A stretch of DNA of 64,000 nucleotides, taken from Maribacter sp. MMG018 (GTDB lineage: Bacteria; Bacteroidota; Bacteroidia; Flavobacteriales; Flavobacteriaceae). Shown here piece by piece: positions 1 through 8,888 of the stretch. The position numbers and the translations under genes were made by a program. The notes below the pieces were generated by a model that was not told the DNA's origin, searched no databases, and saw only the letters and a program-made list of their open reading frames with translations. The stretch is from the NCBI RefSeq assembly GCF_018100785.1, contig NZ_JAGJEC010000002.1, positions 124,001-188,000 on the forward strand. The letters run 5' to 3'. Numbering within the stretch: the stretch's first letter is position 1; the number at the start of each line of letters is the position of its first letter.

Positions 1-47
1 ATATTTACCCATCTTGGGTCCGTGGGAAGTTTTAGGCCTAACATCAT
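1..47 (-). CDS. miaE: N-terminus of a MiaE-like tRNA hydroxylase (partial, cut by window edge)
   Basis: Translating the reverse strand from the ATG at 47 (or the second ATG at 44) gives MMLGLKLPTDPRWVN before the sequence runs out. From memory this matches the start of flavobacterial tRNA-(ms2io6A)-hydroxylase, a diiron ferritin-like enzyme that hydroxylates the modified A37 of tRNAs reading UNN codons. Only about 15 residues are visible, so no catalytic residue can be checked. It is divergent from the ebo operon, with about 100 bp between the two starts, which must hold both promoters. The assignment rests on the N-terminal motif only. Confidence 0.65.
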   Translation of the reverse strand, partial: MMLGLKLPTDPRWVN

Positions 48-150
48 TATTGCAACTTTAGTTTTTTAACTCTTGTTTAAAGTTGTAAAAATAAGGCTTT
101 GTGGGTTTTAATAATTATTTTTGAAAAGGAGATTATATAATAGATACTTA

Positions 151-999
151 ATGCAGGTTAGCGAACAGATAAAAGAAGCCATAGGGTCACAGTCAAATGA
201 GGATGCCATATTATGGTTAGATGAGAAAACTTCTAAATTGGAAACCGATAAGAACGTAAGGGATCTTTACATGTCTTACAGTTTGTTGGCATCTAAATTC
301 GATAAAAACATACCATTAAAATTTGAGGGGGAGGTAAGTGGGGCGTTGTCCTATTTAGATTCCCATAATGCAAATTTATTGGAGGCTGCCAGAATTTATC
401 TTCTTGCAAAAGTATTGGAGATCGATGATGGGTTTTATGGCCCTAAGGTTGCCAATATTATTCAAGTAGCAGATACTACAGAACTAGAAACATTTTTAAA
501 GTTCTTGGTGCTTTTACCAGAACCCGAAACGTATAAATCTACGGCGGTGGAGGCGCTTAGAACCAATATTTCTGTAATTTTTGATGCCATTACCTTGAAC
601 AATCCATATCCGGCGAAGTATTTTAATGATCAGCAATGGAACCAAATGTATTTAAAGGCGGCCTTCATGGAAAGGGATCTTTCACAGATCCAATCGGTCG
701 ACGAAAGGGCTAATGCCGATCTGGCGCGTATTATTTCTGATTACGCACATGAAAGGTGGGCGGCTTCAAGAAAGATAGACCCCATGTTCTGGAGACCGGT
801 ATCTAAATTTTTGAACGATACCCTGTTAAAGGATATGCAAAGGTTATTGGGTAGCGAAGATGTATATGAGAATAGGGCGGGGGTCTTGTGCTGTTATTAT
901 TCAGAGAATAAAGAAGCATTAAAATTATTGGAACCCTACAATAATTTAAAGACAGAAATAGAAACAAACAAGTTAACTTGGAACACCTTAAAGAAATAA
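151..999 (+). CDS. eboA: EboA-like protein, first gene of the ebo operon
   Basis: This 283-residue protein is soluble, mostly helical and has no signal peptide. It is recognised as EboA by its position ahead of a complete eboBCDEF set and by its length and helical character; no catalytic motif is known for the family. An in-frame TTG at 121 would add ten residues (MKRRLYNRYL), but the ATG at 151 gives an N-terminus (MQVSEQIKEAI) like other EboA proteins and is preferred. An AAGGAG lies near 124-129, too far from 151 to be a standard Shine-Dalgarno site. The gene ends 3 bp before eboB. EboA function is unknown; in cyanobacteria the ebo genes are associated with scytonemin precursor export. Confidence 0.8.
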   Translation: MQVSEQIKEAIGSQSNEDAILWLDEKTSKLETDKNVRDLYMSYSLLASKFDKNIPLKFEGEVSGALSYLDSHNANLLEAARIYLLAKVLEIDDGFYGPKVANIIQVADTTELETFLKFLVLLPEPETYKSTAVEALRTNISVIFDAITLNNPYPAKYFNDQQWNQMYLKAAFMERDLSQIQSVDERANADLARIISDYAHERWAASRKIDPMFWRPVSKFLNDTLLKDMQRLLGSEDVYENRAGVLCCYYSENKEALKLLEPYNNLKTEIETNKLTWNTLKK

Positions 1000-1002
1000 A
1001 TA

Positions 1003-1911
1003 ATGGAAGATAAGATGATGATAATTGATCCACACGTTCATATGACATCAAGAACGACCGATGACTATGAAGCTATGCAAAAAGCTGGTGTGGTAGCTGT
1101 AATAGAACCTTCTTTTTGGCTTGGCCAGCCAAGAACACAAGTAGGGTCTTTCCAAGATTACTTTAGTAGTTTGGTAGGTTGGGAGCCTTTTAGGGCCAGT
1201 CAATTTGGTATTAAGCATTACTGCACGATTGGTTTAAACTCTAAAGAAGCCAATAACGAAGCTTTGGCAGAGCAGGTGGTAGAGTTGTTGCCCCTGTATT
1301 TGCATAAAGAAAATGTAGTGGCCATTGGTGAGATCGGTTATGATGATCAAACACCTGCAGAAGACAAATATTTTAGAATGCAGTTAGATTTGGCCAAAGA
1401 GCTGAATATGACGGTACAGGTACATACACCTCACAGGGATAAAAAAGCGGGAACCATCAAAAGTATGGAGGTTTGTTTAGAACATGGTCTTGACCCCTCG
1501 AATGTAATTATTGACCATAACAATGAAGAAACGGTAAAAGAAGTTCTGGACCGTGGATTTATTGCGGCGTTTACCATATATCCAAAAACAAAAATGGGGA
1601 ACGAACGTATGGTCGAAGTGGTAAAAAAATTCGGTAGCACCAATATTATCGTTGATAGTTCGGCAGATTGGGGAGTTAGTGATCCATTGGCAGTACCAAA
1701 AACAGCCTCTTTAATGTTGAAAAGGGGAATTGCGAAAGAAGATGTTGTAAAAACATGTTACCAAAATGCATTGGATGCCTTTAGTAAAAATGGGAAAATG
1801 AAAGAGGAACATTGGTTGAATCCAGGTGGCATAGACCAATCACAATTATTTAATGATAATAGCGTTTTAAGAGGGCAAACACCTCGAATTGATTCCGACC
1901 AAATCACCTAA
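1003..1911 (+). CDS. eboB: EboB-like TatD-family metal-dependent hydrolase
   Basis: The 302-residue protein is a TatD-like TIM-barrel hydrolase. Visible metal-ligand motifs are DPHVHM near residue 9, the glutamate in GEIGYDD near 109, VHTPHRDK near 141, the histidine in IIDHNNEE near 168 and the aspartate in VDSSADWG near 218. This is the layout of an amidohydrolase-type binuclear site, so a phosphoester or amide hydrolase activity is likely but the substrate is unknown. An internal ATG at 1015 (MMIIDPHVHM) is an alternative start. It sits 3 bp after eboA and 1 bp before the ATG of eboC, which indicates translational coupling. TatD-like EboB is one of the defining members of the ebo cluster. 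Confidence 0.87.
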   Translation: MEDKMMIIDPHVHMTSRTTDDYEAMQKAGVVAVIEPSFWLGQPRTQVGSFQDYFSSLVGWEPFRASQFGIKHYCTIGLNSKEANNEALAEQVVELLPLYLHKENVVAIGEIGYDDQTPAEDKYFRMQLDLAKELNMTVQVHTPHRDKKAGTIKSMEVCLEHGLDPSNVIIDHNNEETVKEVLDRGFIAAFTIYPKTKMGNERMVEVVKKFGSTNIIVDSSADWGVSDPLAVPKTASLMLKRGIAKEDVVKTCYQNALDAFSKNGKMKEEHWLNPGGIDQSQLFNDNSVLRGQTPRIDSDQIT

Positions 1912-1912
1912 C

Positions 1913-2812
1913 ATGATGAAAAAAATCATGGGTTTTGCTAGACTGGCAAGACCTGCGAACCTGCCAACGGCGGCTGCCGATATTTTGGCAGGTATCACTA
2001 TATCATTATTTTTTTTGAACATAGAAGCATCCGCTTTTTTTATGGAAAGAAGTTGGAATGTTTTACTCTTGGTGTTTTCATCTGTTTTTCTTTACGCCGG
2101 GGGTGTCGTCTTTAACGATGTGTTCGATGCTGAATTAGATGCGGTAGAACGTCCGGAAAGAGCTATTCCTAGTGGTTTAATAAGCGTGCCGCAAGCAATT
2201 GTGTGGGGTGTTTTGCTAATGGCTGTTGGGCTTTTTTTGGCATATGCTACAAGTGTGCCGAGTGGTAATCTGGCCCTTGTTTTGGTAGTTGCAATACTGG
2301 TATATGACGGGGTGGCCAAGAAACATTCCTTTTTCGGGCCCTTGGTCATGGGAATATGTCGTGGACTAAATTTGTTGCTGGGTATGTCCATTTTATCGCA
2401 GATAAACCCTTGGTGGGTCGCCTTGGTACCGGTGTTGTATATTTTTGCGATTACCTTGATCAGTAGGGGCGAGGTACATGGGAACAATAAGAAACATATT
2501 CTTATATCCGGAATATTGTACGGTATTGTAATCATTTCCATTACCGGCACTATTTTTATGTTTTCAGACAATCTATATATCTCCTTGCCTTTTATAATTT
2601 TATTTTCATTTTTGGTATTTCGTCCTTTGTTAAGGGCTTATAAAGACAATTCTCCCGCCAATATTAAAAAAGCGGTAATGGCAGGTGTCTTGTCTTTGGT
2701 GGTGATGGATGCATGTTGGACGGCCGGGTTCTCCAACTGGTATATAGCACTGGGCGTTTTATTACTTTTACCGTTATCTTTAATACTTTCTAGAATTTTT
2801 GCCGTTACATAG
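1913..2812 (+). CDS. eboC: EboC-like UbiA-family prenyltransferase
   Basis: The 299-residue integral membrane protein has about eight or nine hydrophobic segments. It carries the UbiA first Asp-rich motif NDVFDAELDAVERPERAIP near residue 65, which binds Mg-prenyl diphosphate; the second motif is less clear (around YDGVAKK near 128). UbiA enzymes transfer isoprenoid chains to an acceptor in the membrane; the acceptor here is not known. The start is set at the ATG at 1913, directly after the eboB stop; an upstream TTG at 1889 lies inside eboB and is less likely. It is the membrane component of the ebo operon, consistent with a lipid-linked intermediate or transport step. Confidence 0.87.
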   Translation: MMKKIMGFARLARPANLPTAAADILAGITISLFFLNIEASAFFMERSWNVLLLVFSSVFLYAGGVVFNDVFDAELDAVERPERAIPSGLISVPQAIVWGVLLMAVGLFLAYATSVPSGNLALVLVVAILVYDGVAKKHSFFGPLVMGICRGLNLLLGMSILSQINPWWVALVPVLYIFAITLISRGEVHGNNKKHILISGILYGIVIISITGTIFMFSDNLYISLPFIILFSFLVFRPLLRAYKDNSPANIKKAVMAGVLSLVVMDACWTAGFSNWYIALGVLLLLPLSLILSRIFAVT

Positions 2813-2816
2813 TTAT

Positions 2817-3977
2817 ATGATATTAAAACCTATAAAACAGTCTTTCACGGTTCAGTATGATTATCAACTCCATTTCACAAGAGATTTGTTCGGTTTGGAC
2901 AATCACCTTTTTGTTGATATCATTAAGAACTATAAAGATTACGAACCTGTAAAACTATTATTTGTAGTCGATAAAGGGGTGGCAGGAAGCCATCCACAAT
3001 TGCTTGAAAAAATATCGAATTATTGTGCTTCGAATTCTGGGAATATAAAACATACCGAGAGTTTGGTCATCGATGGTGGGGAGCAGGCTAAAAATAGGGC
3101 TGAATATATAGATTTGGTGCTTAAGGCAATTAATAACAATGCTATTTGTAGGCATTCGTTCGTGGTAGCTTTAGGAGGAGGAGCAATAATAGATATGGTA
3201 GGTTATGCAGCGGCTATTGCCCATAGGGGCGTAAAATTGATTCGTATACCAACAACGGTGTTGTCACAGAACGATTCTGCCGTTGGTGTTAAGAACAGCG
3301 TAAACATATTTAATAAAAAGAACTTCTTGGGCACCTTTGCCCCACCGTATGCAATTATTAACGATAGTGATTTTCTTGCTACATTAGAACAAAGAGATTG
3401 GATTTCCGGCATCGCAGAGGCAATAAAAGTAGCGCTTATAAAAGATAGGTCGTTTTTTGAATATATTTCAGAAAATGCCGATGCTTTAAGAAAAAGGGAA
3501 CTTGATCCCATGCAATACGTAATCTATAAATGTGCGGAAATGCACATGCACCATATTTCCCAAGGAGGAGATCCGTTTGAATCTGGATCTTCTAGACCTT
3601 TGGATTTCGGTCACTGGGCCGCCCATAAATTGGAGTATATGACCAATTATGAATTGCGACATGGGGAGGCAGTTGCAAAAGGCATTGCATTAGACGTTAC
3701 CTATGCCCAGTTAATGGGGCTTATTACAGATGCAGAGTTAAGTGTTATTTTAGAGACCATGACTTCTATTGGGTTTAATTTGACCCTTCCGCTGCAAACG
3801 CAAAGTAGAGTACAAGAGCTTTTAAAAGGTATAGAGGAGTTTAGGGAACATCTTGGGGGACAGTTGACCATTACCCTTATTTCCGGAATAGGAAAAAAAC
3901 ACGATGTGCATGAAATTGATATGAAAATAATGGAGCGGGCAATAGAGCGATTAAATCATCAATTTACCTTTAAATAG
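2817..3977 (+). CDS. eboD: EboD-like sugar phosphate cyclase (3-dehydroquinate synthase family)
   Basis: The 386-residue protein belongs to the dehydroquinate synthase fold family. The NAD-binding stretch with VVALGGGAIIDMVGYAAA is near residue 120, followed by RIPTTVLSQNDSAVGVKNSVN, then the metal-site regions with EAIKVALIKD near 200 and HWAAHKLE plus LRHGEAVAKG near 270-285. Family members cyclise DAHP or sedoheptulose 7-phosphate. Because it sits in an ebo cluster and not beside shikimate genes, the EboD assignment is preferred over AroB. The ATG at 2817 follows the eboC stop by 4 bp; the TTG at 2799 inside eboC was rejected. The actual substrate is not known. Confidence 0.87.
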   Translation: MILKPIKQSFTVQYDYQLHFTRDLFGLDNHLFVDIIKNYKDYEPVKLLFVVDKGVAGSHPQLLEKISNYCASNSGNIKHTESLVIDGGEQAKNRAEYIDLVLKAINNNAICRHSFVVALGGGAIIDMVGYAAAIAHRGVKLIRIPTTVLSQNDSAVGVKNSVNIFNKKNFLGTFAPPYAIINDSDFLATLEQRDWISGIAEAIKVALIKDRSFFEYISENADALRKRELDPMQYVIYKCAEMHMHHISQGGDPFESGSSRPLDFGHWAAHKLEYMTNYELRHGEAVAKGIALDVTYAQLMGLITDAELSVILETMTSIGFNLTLPLQTQSRVQELLKGIEEFREHLGGQLTITLISGIGKKHDVHEIDMKIMERAIERLNHQFTFK

Positions 3978-3984
3978 TAAGTTT

Positions 3985-5178
3985 ATGTTGATCGATAAAA
4001 AGTTTCACGTTTCCTATTGTACCAACATTCATCCTGGGCAAGATTGGAACAGTACTTTTCAAAGCCTTAAAGATTATGTGCCTAGCATAAAGAAAGAAGT
4101 GTCACCAGACCTTTCTTTTGGTCTTGGGCTTAGATTGTCCAATAAGGCAAGTGAAGAATTGGATGAAGGTTCGGCGATGACCGATTTTAAAGAGTGGTTA
4201 AAGGCGAACGACATCTATATTTTTACCATGAACGGTTTTCCGTACGGTAATTTTCATGATGAACGTGTTAAGGATGATGTGCATAGCCCTGATTGGACTA
4301 CCAATGATAGGCTTGTTTATACAAAAAGACTTTTTAGGCAATTGGCCTCGTTGATACCTTTTGGGCTCAATGGAGGAATATCCACTTCGCCCGTTAGTTA
4401 CAAATATTGGCATAAAACGGACGAAGACAAGCATAAGGCTTTTAAAAAAGGGGCAGAGCATATGGTGCTGGTTGCCCAACAGCTTTTTGAACTGGAAAAA
4501 TCTACCGGTACTTATTTGCATTTGGATATTGAACCTGAACCAGACGGTCTGTTGGAAAATAGTGATGAGGTATTGTCTTTTTATAAAGAATATCTGGTTC
4601 CGGCAGGGGAGGTGTTGTTGCAGAATCAATTAGGACTGAACAGCAAAGAAATTGAAAAGCTTGTAAAGAGATATATCACCGTATGTTACGATATATGTCA
4701 TTTCTCGTTGGCGTACGAGGAGCCCGAAGATACATTTGCCAAGTTTAAAAATTCGAATATTGTTGTTGGAAAGATACAGGTGAGTGCCGCATTAAAGATA
4801 TTGTTCAATGCTTCCAACAGTAATGATATTTGGCACATATTGGAAAAATTTAACGAACCTACGTATTTGCATCAGGTTACGGAAAAGGTTGGGGCATTGG
4901 TAAAGACCTATAATGATTTGCCTGTAGTTTTGGATCAAAAAGGCGATTTTGAAGAATTGAGGGCCCATTTTCATGTTCCCATATTTTTGGAAGAATTTGG
5001 GGCACTGCATTCTACACAAGATCATATTCTAAAGACTTTGCAGTATCTTAAGACCGATCCCATATCAGAACATTTAGAAATAGAAACATATACATGGGAT
5101 GTGCTTCCAAAAGACCTTAAAGAAGATTTGACGGTCTCTATTATTAGAGAGATAAAATGGCTTAAAGATCGTATGTAA
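3985..5178 (+). CDS. eboE: EboE-like metabolite traffic protein (xylose isomerase-like TIM barrel)
   Basis: The 397-residue cytosolic protein resembles the sugar phosphate isomerase/epimerase TIM-barrel superfamily. Conserved-looking acidic and histidine clusters are DIEPEPDG near residue 178 and YDICHFSLAYEEP near 235, plausible metal ligands. The family is annotated as EboE, a metabolite traffic protein, but its chemistry is unproven. It starts 7 bp after eboD and its stop is separated from the eboF ATG by a single base, so all six genes are probably co-transcribed. No signal peptide or membrane segment is present. Confidence 0.87.
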   Translation: MLIDKKFHVSYCTNIHPGQDWNSTFQSLKDYVPSIKKEVSPDLSFGLGLRLSNKASEELDEGSAMTDFKEWLKANDIYIFTMNGFPYGNFHDERVKDDVHSPDWTTNDRLVYTKRLFRQLASLIPFGLNGGISTSPVSYKYWHKTDEDKHKAFKKGAEHMVLVAQQLFELEKSTGTYLHLDIEPEPDGLLENSDEVLSFYKEYLVPAGEVLLQNQLGLNSKEIEKLVKRYITVCYDICHFSLAYEEPEDTFAKFKNSNIVVGKIQVSAALKILFNASNSNDIWHILEKFNEPTYLHQVTEKVGALVKTYNDLPVVLDQKGDFEELRAHFHVPIFLEEFGALHSTQDHILKTLQYLKTDPISEHLEIETYTWDVLPKDLKEDLTVSIIREIKWLKDRM

Positions 5179-5179
5179 C

Positions 5180-6553
5180 ATGCAAAAAACAGTTGTCATA
5201 AATGTGGTGGGGCTGACAAAAAGGCTTATAGGTAAGCATACACCTTTTATAGCCTCTTTTTTAGAGCAAGGTAAATCAGCCTATATAAAACCGGTTTTGC
5301 CCGCAGTAACATGTTCGGTACAATCTACTTATTTAACGGGTAAATGGCCTTCTGAACATGGTATTGTTGGTAATGGTTGGTATTTTAAAGACGAGTGCGA
5401 GGTTAAGTTTTGGAGGCAATCCAACAAATTGGTGCAACAACCAAAAATTTGGGATACCTTAAAAAGCATGGATTCCAATTTTACTTGTGCCAATCATTTT
5501 TGGTGGTATAATATGTATTCCAATGTTGATTATAGTCTAACACCCAGGCCTAATTATTTGGCAGATGGCAGAAAAATTCCAGATGTATATTCGCACCCTG
5601 CGGAATTACGAGATGAAATGCAGGCCAGTTTAGGAACGTTTCCCTTGTTTGAATTTTGGGGGCCAAGAACCACCATCAACTCATCAAAGTGGATCGCGGA
5701 TGCCGCTATTCGAACGGATGAAAAACATGATCCGACGTTAACATTGATCTACCTTCCCCATTTAGATTACAACCTTCAGCGTCATGGATTGAATTTTGAT
5801 ATTATTTCTAAAGATTTAAATGAGATAGATGCTGTTGTTAAGCAGTTGGTGACGCATTATCAAGAGCTAAATGCCAACATTGTTCTATTGTCCGAATATG
5901 GTATTACAGACGTAAACAGGCCCGTTCATTTAAATAGGATTCTGCGTAATAAGGGGTATATAAATGTTCGTGTAGAAAGAGGGTTAGAGTTATTGGATGC
6001 AGGGGCGAGCGAAGCTTTTGCCGTTGCAGATCATCAAATAGCCCATGTTTATATTAAAAAGCAAGAGAATATTAACCAAGTTAAGGCTCTTTTAAATGTT
6101 GTACCCGGAGTTGAACGGGTATTGTCAAAGGACGAATTGGAAAAAGAACATTTAATTCACGATAGATGTGGAGACCTTGTGGTGGTTGCCGATAAAGATT
6201 CGTGGTTTACGTATTATTTTTGGTTAGATGACGCCTTGGCGCCCGACTATGCCAGAATGGTTGATATTCATAAAAAGCCGGGCTACGATCCTGTTGAAAT
6301 GATGACAGACCCCAAAGATAAATTGGTGACGGCCAAGGTTATAGGGAAGTTGATAAAGAAAAAACTTGGATTTAGGACCGTTATGGACATTATTCCGTTG
6401 AACGCCAATTTAATCAAAGGTTCCCATGGCAGAATACCTGAAGACACAGAAGATTACCCCATTTTTATTAGTAATATGGGGCATTTGGTACAAAAGGAAA
6501 AAATGGAGGGGATTGAAGTTTGCGACTTAATTAAAAATCATGTTTTAAATTAA
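5180..6553 (+). CDS. eboF: EboF-like alkaline phosphatase/nucleotide pyrophosphatase family protein
   Basis: The 457-residue protein is a member of the type I phosphodiesterase/nucleotide pyrophosphatase branch of the alkaline phosphatase superfamily. The likely nucleophile region is PAVTCSVQSTYLTG near residue 42, and later metal-ligand regions include LPHLDYNLQRHG near 195 and VADHQIAHVY near 280. No signal peptide is visible, so it probably acts in the cytoplasm on a phosphorylated intermediate. It closes the ebo operon; cyanobacterial scytonemin-type ebo clusters usually have only eboA-E, whereas several bacterial and eustigmatophyte-endosymbiont clusters also include this gene. The membrane protein that follows starts 6 bp downstream. 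Confidence 0.85.
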   Translation: MQKTVVINVVGLTKRLIGKHTPFIASFLEQGKSAYIKPVLPAVTCSVQSTYLTGKWPSEHGIVGNGWYFKDECEVKFWRQSNKLVQQPKIWDTLKSMDSNFTCANHFWWYNMYSNVDYSLTPRPNYLADGRKIPDVYSHPAELRDEMQASLGTFPLFEFWGPRTTINSSKWIADAAIRTDEKHDPTLTLIYLPHLDYNLQRHGLNFDIISKDLNEIDAVVKQLVTHYQELNANIVLLSEYGITDVNRPVHLNRILRNKGYINVRVERGLELLDAGASEAFAVADHQIAHVYIKKQENINQVKALLNVVPGVERVLSKDELEKEHLIHDRCGDLVVVADKDSWFTYYFWLDDALAPDYARMVDIHKKPGYDPVEMMTDPKDKLVTAKVIGKLIKKKLGFRTVMDIIPLNANLIKGSHGRIPEDTEDYPIFISNMGHLVQKEKMEGIEVCDLIKNHVLN

Positions 6554-6559
6554 TTTCAA

Positions 6560-6913
6560 ATGAGACTTTTATATAAAATTATTGGCTTCTTGTTTACGTT
6601 ATTTTTTGCTTGGGGGGCAATTGTACAATATAACGATCCCGATGCTTTTATATGGATCGCGGTGTATGTTTTTGCGGCAATTATTTCTTTACTCTTTGCA
6701 CTTGATAGGGTAAAATATATAATTCCATTAATTTTGGGAGTAGTTTGTTTTATTGGATTTGTGTACCTGTACCCATCCGATTTTCAAGGTTTTGATTTAG
6801 ATGATGGAGATATAAAGACAGTAGAATTGGGCCGTGAAGCTTTTGGTCTTTTAATAATTGCGATAGTAATGTTTTTCTATAGTTTTCGTCTAGGGAAAAA
6901 ACTAAAGGTCTAG
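6560..6913 (+). CDS. TMEM220-like four-helix membrane protein
   Basis: This 117-residue protein has four hydrophobic segments and the motif QYNDPDAFIW after the first helix, typical of the TMEM220 family. Function in this family is not known. It begins 6 bp after eboF and may be the last gene of the ebo transcript, although TMEM220-like genes also occur alone in Bacteroidota. Its 3' end overlaps the end of dnaX on the other strand by 12 bp, so the two convergent genes have no intergenic space and no separate terminator. Confidence 0.75.
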   Translation: MRLLYKIIGFLFTLFFAWGAIVQYNDPDAFIWIAVYVFAAIISLLFALDRVKYIIPLILGVVCFIGFVYLYPSDFQGFDLDDGDIKTVELGREAFGLLIIAIVMFFYSFRLGKKLKV

Positions 6914-8776
6914 GTCAAACTCTTGGCGCAACAAATCTATTGCCGGGTTTTTCTCCCTTAATTTTTGGTACTTTTCCTCTGGGGTAAAAGCGAACTTTTT
7001 GGCGCTGGATTCGTTCACTTTTATATCAAGTTGAATAAAGTGGTTGTTTAATTTACTTCTTAAATACCCCATTAGTTCAAAACTTTCCCTTTCTATTTCT
7101 TTTTTCATCGTGCTATTCGGAAGCTCAATGCTAATGGTGAAATTTTCTTTTAGTTTCGGAACATCGGTATTTAGGTTCGAAGCCAATATCTTTTGGCCCT
7201 TCGCATCTATTTGTTCAACAAAATCGGACCAGTGACGTTGAAGGTCCTCTTCTGTAAAAGGATCTCTGGGTAAATCATCTTCGTCTACAACGACCTCTAT
7301 TTTATTGAGTTCGTGTTCTTTTTTCGCTTTTAAACTGGATAAAGATAATGCCGAAACACGTTTTGCCGGAGGCGCAATGTTCAGCTTCTTGGCAACAGGC
7401 TCTTTCTCTTTAACTGTCGTGTTGGTCTCATCAGTACTTTTTTCTACCTGGGGAGTTGTTTCGACGTTGGTGTTGTCTATATGAGATGGTGGTGGGGTAG
7501 AAACAATTTCTTTTTCCGTAGTATTCGCTACAATTTCTTTGGCCGTAGCCGCTTCAACGGTTTTAATTGTTTCGGGATTAGAATCCTCTTGTTCGTTCGT
7601 TTCTTTTTGTTCGTTTGCCTCTTTTGGTTTTTTTGGAAAATTTTTATAAAACGACGCAGGAGCTATAAAATCAACAGTACTGTTATGAAGAGCTACGGAT
7701 TCAGGATTTTTTTTTTCTCCATCAAAATCGATGGAGGCAAGCTTCATTAAGGTAAGTTCGACCAAGAGTCGCTGGTTCTTACTGGTTTTATATTTTAGAT
7801 CACAATCATTGGCCAGATTAAGTGCTTGCAGCAAAAAATTTCTAGAGGTTTTCTGTGATTGTTCTTTATATTTTTCTTGAGCACTTTCCCCTACTTCTAA
7901 AAGAGCTATCGTGTCTTGGTGCTGACATACCATTAGATCCCTAAAATGAGAAGCAAGGCCCGCTATAAAATGATGGCCGTCAAAACCTAGCGATAATGTT
8001 TTGTTGAACAACACCAACAATTGCGGTATGTTATGCTCTAAGATGAGGTCTGTTGCCTGAAAATAAGTATCGTAATCTAGTACATTCAGGTTTTCGGTTA
8101 CCGCTTTTCTGGTAAGCTCTTTTCCCGAAAAACTTACGACCCTATCAAAAATAGATAAGGCATCGCGCATTGCTCCGTCCGCTTTTTGGGCGATTATATG
8201 TAGTGCATCTTCCTCAGCGTTTATACCTTGGCTTTCCGCAATATATTTTAAGTATTCGGCAGCATCTTTTACCGTAATCCTCTTAAAGTCAAAAATTTGA
8301 CATCTAGATAATATGGTAGGTATAATTTTATGTTTTTCGGTAGTCGCTAAAATAAATATAGCATGTTTAGGAGGTTCTTCAAGGGTCTTTAAAAAAGCGT
8401 TAAAGGCCGAAGAAGAGAGCATGTGAACCTCATCTATGATGTATACCTTGTATTTGCCTACCTGTGGGGGAATACGAACCTGGTCTATCAGATTTCTTAT
8501 ATCGTCCACCGAGTTATTGGAAGCGGCATCTAGTTCAAAAACGTTAAAAGCAAAATCTTCATCTTCACTTTCACTACCGTCAGAGTTGATTTGCTTTGCC
8601 AATATACGGGCACAAGTTGTTTTTCCTACCCCCCTCGGACCGCAGAATAGAAGGGCCTGGGCGAGATGGTTGTTGTCTATCGCATTTTGGAGGGTATTTG
8701 TAATAGCTTGTTGCCCCACAACGTCTTTAAACGTTTGGGGTCTGTACTTACGGGCCGAAACAATAAAAGGTTCCAA
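6902..8776 (-). CDS. dnaX: DNA polymerase III subunit gamma/tau
   Basis: This is the clamp-loader ATPase that loads the beta clamp and couples the replisome. The N-terminus IVSARKYRPQTFKDVVGQ is diagnostic; Walker A (CGPRGVGKTTCARIL), Walker B/DEVH (YIIDEVHML), the sensor 1 ATTEKHKI and the SRCQ arginine-finger motif follow in order. The region after about residue 380 is a low-complexity linker rich in Glu, Thr and Asn, then a tau-like C-terminus. The four-cysteine zinc module found after Walker A in E. coli is absent. No ATG lies at the homologous start: a TTG at 8776 gives LEPFIVSARKYRP, and a TATATTTG -7-like box upstream at about 8804-8811 on this strand makes the longer starts (8821, 8869) less likely. 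Confidence 0.93.
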   Translation of the reverse strand: MEPFIVSARKYRPQTFKDVVGQQAITNTLQNAIDNNHLAQALLFCGPRGVGKTTCARILAKQINSDGSESEDEDFAFNVFELDAASNNSVDDIRNLIDQVRIPPQVGKYKVYIIDEVHMLSSSAFNAFLKTLEEPPKHAIFILATTEKHKIIPTILSRCQIFDFKRITVKDAAEYLKYIAESQGINAEEDALHIIAQKADGAMRDALSIFDRVVSFSGKELTRKAVTENLNVLDYDTYFQATDLILEHNIPQLLVLFNKTLSLGFDGHHFIAGLASHFRDLMVCQHQDTIALLEVGESAQEKYKEQSQKTSRNFLLQALNLANDCDLKYKTSKNQRLLVELTLMKLASIDFDGEKKNPESVALHNSTVDFIAPASFYKNFPKKPKEANEQKETNEQEDSNPETIKTVEAATAKEIVANTTEKEIVSTPPPSHIDNTNVETTPQVEKSTDETNTTVKEKEPVAKKLNIAPPAKRVSALSLSSLKAKKEHELNKIEVVVDEDDLPRDPFTEEDLQRHWSDFVEQIDAKGQKILASNLNTDVPKLKENFTISIELPNSTMKKEIERESFELMGYLRSKLNNHFIQLDIKVNESSAKKFAFTPEEKYQKLREKNPAIDLLRQEFDLDL

Positions 8777-8875
8777 AATCTTAATAGCTTTTTGTGCAGA
8801 TACAAATATAAAAATAGCCATTAATTTGACTAGGTATTTAAAGCATATATCATCTTTAGTTATCAACAATTGCAG

Positions 8876-8883
8876 TACATTTG
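8876..8883 (+). promoter_or_regulatory. Bacteroidota -7 box for RNase P RNA
   Basis: TACATTTG fits the Bacteroidota TAnnTTTG consensus and ends 5-6 bases before the first paired base of RNase P RNA. A convincing -33 TTTG is not present at the standard spacing; TTTA at 8855-8858 is the nearest match. Confidence 0.55.
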
Positions 8884-8888
8884 CGCTT

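Noticed and set aside
2092-2571. A 159-codon frame antisense to eboC
   Set aside because: It lies opposite the conserved Asp-rich motif and helices of the prenyltransferase and has no recognisable motif.
2817-3977. 3-dehydroquinate synthase AroB of the shikimate pathway
   Set aside because: The gene lies inside a full ebo operon with no shikimate genes around it, so EboD is the better call.
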